DNA of 17,819 bases from UBA1794 sp964439955 (GTDB taxonomy: Bacteria > Bacteroidota > Bacteroidia > Bacteroidales > Bacteroidaceae): contig CAYTPX010000036.1 in the NCBI GenBank assembly GCA_964439955.1, positions 1-17,819 of the forward strand, read 5' to 3'. Both the position numbers and the translations under genes were made by a program. Shown one piece after another: positions 14,778 through 17,819 of the stretch. The notes under the pieces were generated by a model. The model had not been told where the DNA came from. It did not search any database and worked only from the letters and a program-made list of their open reading frames with translations. Position 1 is the stretch's first letter, and each line of letters begins with the position of its first letter.

Positions 14778-15571
14778 GGGTGTTCCCTCAAATATTTTTC
14801 AGCCCGGTCAAGGTCTTCCGGAGTGTCAATGCCTATGGTCTCCACGTCGGTCTGCGCCGTCTTGATGCGCAAGCCGTTTTCCAGCCAACGCAACTGTTCC
14901 AACGACTCGGCCAACTCGAGGGGTGACTGCGGCAACTCCGTAATCCGGCGCAACACATCGGCACGATAGGCATAGATTCCGACATGCTTGTAGTAAATCT
15001 GCCGTTGCTGCCCGGAAAGCCATTCTCCGCGCTCCTTGTCCCGCATGTAAGGGATGACCGAGCGGCTGAAGTAGAGCGCATACCCGTTACAGTCCACTAC
15101 TACCTTCGGGCTGTTCGGATTGGCTAACGCTTCCCATCCGTCCCCAGGGCGGAAGGGCTTCACCAAAGTGGCTATTTCCGTGGAAGGGTCGTCAAAACAG
15201 CAGGCCAAGGCACGCACCTGCCCGGGAGCGATGAAAGGCTCATCGCCCTGTACATTGACCACCACATCGAAAGGCCCGCCGCCCTGCTCCAAGGCCAATG
15301 CGGAGATCTTCTCAAGGGCTTCCCGGCAACGGTCCGTCCCGCTCCGGTGCGTCTCGGAAGTCATCACGGCACGCCCGCCATAAGCTTCCACAGCACGGAG
15401 AATCGACTCGCTGTCCGTAGCGACCCACACGTAATCCAAGACTTTAGAAACCCGTTCATACACATGCTGCACTACCGGCTTACCGCCCAACATGGCCAAC
15501 GGCTTGGCGGGGAAACGCGACGAAGCCAAACGGGCGGGTATGATTCCCAAATATCTCACCGTACCTTCCAT
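14768..15571 (-). CDS. kdsB: 3-deoxy-manno-octulosonate cytidylyltransferase (CMP-Kdo synthetase)
   Basis: A 267-residue cytoplasmic enzyme that makes CMP-Kdo from CTP and Kdo, the activated sugar for lipid A-Kdo assembly. Signature motifs: IPARLASSRFPAKPL near the N-terminus, SETHRSGTDR, NVQGDEPFI (metal/nucleotide site) and GIDTPEDLDRAE at the C-terminus. Length is slightly above the usual 245-255. The ATG at 15571 was chosen because family similarity begins a few residues later; an in-frame ATG at 15601 would overlap the putative -7 box. It overlaps the M16 gene by 10 bases and diverges from the HPPK-like gene. Confidence 0.95.
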   Translation of the reverse strand: MEGTVRYLGIIPARLASSRFPAKPLAMLGGKPVVQHVYERVSKVLDYVWVATDSESILRAVEAYGGRAVMTSETHRSGTDRCREALEKISALALEQGGGPFDVVVNVQGDEPFIAPGQVRALACCFDDPSTEIATLVKPFRPGDGWEALANPNSPKVVVDCNGYALYFSRSVIPYMRDKERGEWLSGQQRQIYYKHVGIYAYRADVLRRITELPQSPLELAESLEQLRWLENGLRIKTAQTDVETIGIDTPEDLDRAEKYLREHPWI

Positions 15572-15583
15572 CTTTTTTGGCTT

Positions 15584-15591
15584 CAAAAGTA
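15584..15591 (-). promoter_or_regulatory. Possible -7 box of kdsB
   Basis: TACTTTTG on the minus strand matches TAnnTTTG, but no -33 TTTG lies at the expected spacing, and the transcript would have a leader of only a few bases before the ATG at 15571. Tentative. Confidence 0.3.
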
Positions 15592-15600
15592 AGTATTTCA

Positions 15601-15632
15601 TTTGGAAAACTTCGCTTTTTTCGCTTCTTTTG
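15601..15632 (+). promoter_or_regulatory. Promoter of HPPK-like gene
   Basis: TTTG at 15601-15604 and TTCTTTTG at 15625-15632 (one mismatch to TAnnTTTG) are separated by exactly 20 bases. The start codon at 15653 is 21 bases downstream of the box. It overlaps the divergent kdsB promoter region. Confidence 0.55.
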
Positions 15633-15652
15633 TCGCCAAACAGCCATACATC

Positions 15653-16003
15653 ATGAGCCAACACACCTGCTACCTTACGCTCGGGAGCAACGTGAGCGCC
15701 GCCTATGTACGCTTGGCGCGCGAGCGGCTGACCCGCCTGTTCCCCGGCATCAGCTTCGGGATCGAGCTGCAAACCCTCCCCATGGGCTTGGACAACCCCG
15801 CTCCTTTTACCAACCAGACAGCCCGCTTTGAGACCATACTGACCCCCGACGAGATACGCCCGCTGCTAAAACACGTTGAACATGCCTCCGGACGGACGAC
15901 AGAGGAGAAAGCCCGCGAAATAATCCGCTTGGACATCGACTTGGTCCGCTACGACCAAGAAATCATAAAGCCGGAGAATTGGGAGCTATTCTTCGAACCC
16001 TGA
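15653..16003 (+). CDS. Short HPPK (FolK)-like protein, catalytic loop degenerate
   Basis: A 116-residue protein that resembles the N-terminal two-thirds of hydroxymethyldihydropterin pyrophosphokinase (folate pathway): YLTLGSN at 7-13, LQTLPMGLDNPAPFTNQ at 39-55 and DIDL with D94 and D96 at the metal site. Aligned by eye with E. coli HPPK (159 residues), the loop residues R84, W89 and R92 are replaced (T, R and I) although R82 is kept as R81, and the C-terminal part holding H115 and R121 is missing. It therefore may not be an active FolK. The ATG at 15653 is preferred over an in-frame ATG at 15602 because it lies after the promoter and matches the family start. Probably monocistronic. Confidence 0.75.
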   Translation: MSQHTCYLTLGSNVSAAYVRLARERLTRLFPGISFGIELQTLPMGLDNPAPFTNQTARFETILTPDEIRPLLKHVEHASGRTTEEKAREIIRLDIDLVRYDQEIIKPENWELFFEP

Positions 16004-16014
16004 ATCCCGGAAGC

Positions 16015-16042
16015 GGCGGCACTTTCCTTTGTTTGTGCCGCC
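16015..16042 (+). terminator. Hairpin after HPPK-like gene (weak terminator)
   Basis: GGCGGCAC (16015-16022) pairs exactly with GTGCCGCC (16035-16042) around a 12-base loop, starting 12 bases after the stop codon. The following sequence is not a U-run, so termination efficiency is doubtful. The rest of the gap to pyrB (16043-16167) shows no gene. Confidence 0.45.
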
Positions 16043-16167
16043 ACTTTCAGCGGAAACAGCCCCGCCTTTTCCCCCCTTCCCCCCGCGAACCCATCCCGCC
16101 TTGGCGTCCCGCCCGCACGGGAAATGGCTGTCCAAGCCGGAGAAAACCGCTCATTTTTTCCACACTC

Positions 16168-16199
16168 TTCGCATATTACACCGATTATCCCTATCTTTG
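16168..16199 (+). promoter_or_regulatory. Promoter of pyrB-pyrI operon
   Basis: A -33-like TTCG (16168-16171), 20-base spacer and perfect -7 TATCTTTG (16192-16199). The leader to the ATG at 16228 is about 20 bases, with no attenuator hairpin of the enterobacterial pyrBI type. Confidence 0.65.
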
Positions 16200-16227
16200 G
16201 GGATGAAACGGTAAACTCTCTACGGAA

Positions 16228-17148
16228 ATGAATAGCTTTATTACCATTGCAGGACATACGCGCGAGCAATTGCTCTACCTGTTAGAAATGGCCCGATGCT
16301 TCGAAGAACACCCCAACCAGGAATTACTGAAAGGAAAAGTCGTGGCCACCTTGTTCTTCGAACCTTCCACCCGCACACGACTGAGTTTCGAAACGGCCGT
16401 CAACCGCTTGGGCGGAAGGGTCATAGGCTTCTCCGATGCAGCCAACACCAGTACCTCCAAGGGGGAAAGCCTGAAAGACACGATCATGATGGTAAGCAAC
16501 TATGCCGACCTCATCGTCATGCGCCACCATTTGGAGGGGGCGGCGCGCTATGCCAGCGAGATAGCCCCCGTGCCTGTCATCAATGCCGGCGACGGCGCAA
16601 ACCAGCATCCCTCGCAAACGATGCTCGACCTATACTCCATCTTGAAGACGCAAGGGAAACTCGACGACTTGAATATCCACCTCGTCGGCGACCTAAAATA
16701 CGGCCGGACGGTACACTCCCTCCTCCAAGCCATGAGGCACTTCAACCCCACGTTCCACTTCATCGCGCCAAAGGAACTGTCCATGCCCGAAGAATACAAA
16801 GTCTATTGCAAGGAACACAACATCCGCTACATAGAACACTGCGACTTCAACGAAGATACCATAGCCGAAGCCGACATCATCTACATGACCCGCGTGCAAC
16901 GGGAACGCTTCACCGACCTGATGGAATACGAACGCGTGAAAAACGTTTATATCCTCCACAACAAGATGCTCCGCAAAAGCAAACCCAACCTACGCATCCT
17001 GCACCCCCTACCCCGGGTGAACGAAATCGCATACGATGTGGACAACAACGAAAAGGCCTACTATTTCCAACAGGCGCGCAACGGGCTCTTTGCCCGGGAA
17101 GCCATTATTTGCAACGCGCTCGGAATCGGGCTTGAACAAATCAAATGA
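16228..17148 (+). CDS. pyrB: Aspartate carbamoyltransferase catalytic subunit
   Basis: A 306-residue enzyme catalysing carbamoyl phosphate + L-aspartate to N-carbamoyl-aspartate, the committed step of pyrimidine synthesis, in the cytoplasm. Diagnostic motifs are present: carbamoyl-phosphate loop FEPSTRTR at 44-51, the S77/K83 loop (SKGESLKD), HPSQ at 127-130, TRVQ at 221-224 and the HPLPR loop at 259-263. Length is typical. The following pyrI begins 28 bases after its stop, so the holoenzyme is probably the E. coli-type dodecamer with regulatory subunits. Confidence 0.97.
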   Translation: MNSFITIAGHTREQLLYLLEMARCFEEHPNQELLKGKVVATLFFEPSTRTRLSFETAVNRLGGRVIGFSDAANTSTSKGESLKDTIMMVSNYADLIVMRHHLEGAARYASEIAPVPVINAGDGANQHPSQTMLDLYSILKTQGKLDDLNIHLVGDLKYGRTVHSLLQAMRHFNPTFHFIAPKELSMPEEYKVYCKEHNIRYIEHCDFNEDTIAEADIIYMTRVQRERFTDLMEYERVKNVYILHNKMLRKSKPNLRILHPLPRVNEIAYDVDNNEKAYYFQQARNGLFAREAIICNALGIGLEQIK

Positions 17149-17176
17149 CCCCACCACAAGAAAACAGCAACCACTC

Positions 17177-17629
17177 ATGAAAAAAGAACTGCAAGTCACA
17201 GCCCTCGAGCAAGGTACAGTCATCGACCATATCCCCACCGGAAAAGTGTTCCAAGTAGTCTCCCTGCTCAACCTGCAATCGTTGAACTGCAAAATAGCCA
17301 TCGGCAACAACTTGGAAAGCCACAAGATGGGCCGGAAAGGCATCATCAAGATCTCGGACAAGTTTTTCACCGACGAAGAAATCAACCGCATTTCGGTCGT
17401 AGCCCCCAACGTCGTGCTCAACATCATACGAAACTACGGGGTCGTGGAGAAGAAACATGTAACGCTTCCCGACACGCTACACGACATCGTATACTGCGCC
17501 AACCCCAAATGCATTACCAACAACGAGCCGATGGCCAGCGTGTTCCACGTGACCGACAAAGAGAAAGGGACGGTGCGTTGCCACTATTGCGAGAAAGAGC
17601 AGAAATTAGGGCGGATGAAACTCAAATAA
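17177..17629 (+). CDS. pyrI: Aspartate carbamoyltransferase regulatory subunit
   Basis: A 150-residue regulatory chain that binds CTP/ATP at its N-terminal allosteric domain and PyrB through its C-terminal zinc domain. The zinc-binding cysteines are intact: C107 and C112 (CANPKC) and C135 and C138 (CHYC). N-terminal GTVIDHIPTGK and IGNNLESHKMGRKGIIKI match the nucleotide-site strands. The ATG at 17177 was chosen because the family start is MKKELQV; the frame is open further upstream inside pyrB. It is the last gene of the operon, followed by hairpins. Confidence 0.96.
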   Translation: MKKELQVTALEQGTVIDHIPTGKVFQVVSLLNLQSLNCKIAIGNNLESHKMGRKGIIKISDKFFTDEEINRISVVAPNVVLNIIRNYGVVEKKHVTLPDTLHDIVYCANPKCITNNEPMASVFHVTDKEKGTVRCHYCEKEQKLGRMKLK

Positions 17630-17661
17630 ACCTTGTTTCCTTTGCAGGCAGCACCTCTCCC

Positions 17662-17706
17662 CGTCCCGTATACCCTTAACAGGGGGCATACGGGACGATA
17701 TATTTT
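17662..17706 (+). terminator. Probable terminator of pyrB-pyrI operon
   Basis: CGTCCCGTAT (from 17662) pairs with ATACGGGACG (17688-17697), with further CCC/GGG pairing inside, followed by an AT-rich stretch (ATATATTTTA). It begins 33 bases after the pyrI stop. Confidence 0.75.
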
Positions 17707-17758
17707 AGCCCGCGTTTGCCACTGCAAAATTCAAGGAATTGCCGTTAATAGGCACCTA

Positions 17759-17806
17759 AAAATGAAACCTCCACCAATCCTTTCATGATGGTGGAGGTTT
17801 CATTTT
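17759..17806. terminator. Perfect 18-bp hairpin, probable bidirectional terminator
   Basis: Arms at 17759-17776 and 17789-17806 are exactly complementary, with a 12-base loop; the stem starts with AAAA and ends with TTTT, so a U-run is present in both directions. It suggests a gene converging on pyrI just beyond the right edge. Confidence 0.85.
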
Positions 17807-17819
17807 ACATGGCATACCG

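Noticed and set aside
15572..15772. N-terminal extension of kdsB over the HPPK-like gene
   Set aside because: Would overlap the divergent gene and its promoter; KdsB similarity starts at the ATG at 15571.
16296..17135. 279-residue open frame overlapping pyrB
   Set aside because: Arg/Pro/His-rich shadow frame of pyrB without recognisable motifs.

Overview
This window looks like a Bacteroidales chromosome (Bacteroides, Parabacteroides or a relative). The evidence is the Bacteroidetes-type promoter signature (-7 box TAnnTTTG, in several cases with a TTTG-like -33 box exactly 20 bases upstream), a UpxY-family (NusG-like) antiterminator heading a polysaccharide operon, a Kdo-activating enzyme, and a linked pyrB-pyrI pair. 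The genus cannot be decided from the sequence alone. No tRNA, rRNA, CRISPR array, transposase or integrase was seen.

Region 1 (1-8864, minus strand) is a surface-polysaccharide (capsule or O-antigen) operon read right to left: promoter, upxY, Wzx-like flippase, Wzy-like polymerase, two family-2 glycosyltransferases, a membrane acyltransferase, a CapK/PaaK-like adenylate-forming enzyme and a cytoplasmic beta-propeller-like protein. Most junctions overlap or are nearly touching. The operon appears to run out of the left edge. No initiating sugar-phosphate transferase and no UpxZ are in view. Base composition falls steeply from the GC-rich upxY to an AT-rich core (about 2.7-6.7 kb) and rises again in the last two genes, which suggests mosaic assembly by horizontal transfer. 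The acyltransferase gene carries an in-frame run of 12 G, where a one-base slip in either direction gives an early stop. This is a candidate phase-variable switch for polysaccharide acylation and the most interesting observation in the window.

Region 2 (about 9.1-13.5 kb, plus strand) holds accessory metabolism and regulation: an AraC-type regulator followed by a C_GCAxxG_C_C-family cysteine protein, a 66-residue winged-helix protein with its own promoter box and terminator, and a two-gene operon of an XRE-cupin regulator and an acyl-CoA ligase ending at a strong hairpin.

Region 3 (13.5-15.6 kb, minus strand) is a kdsB-M16 pair. KdsB makes CMP-Kdo for lipopolysaccharide or capsule. The overlapping M16 protein has lost its zinc-binding motif but keeps the substrate-side Arg/Tyr pair.

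Region 4 (15.6-17.8 kb, plus strand) starts divergently from kdsB with a short HPPK (FolK)-like protein lacking most of the catalytic loop and the C-terminus, then pyrB-pyrI (aspartate carbamoyltransferase), and ends with two hairpins at the right edge.
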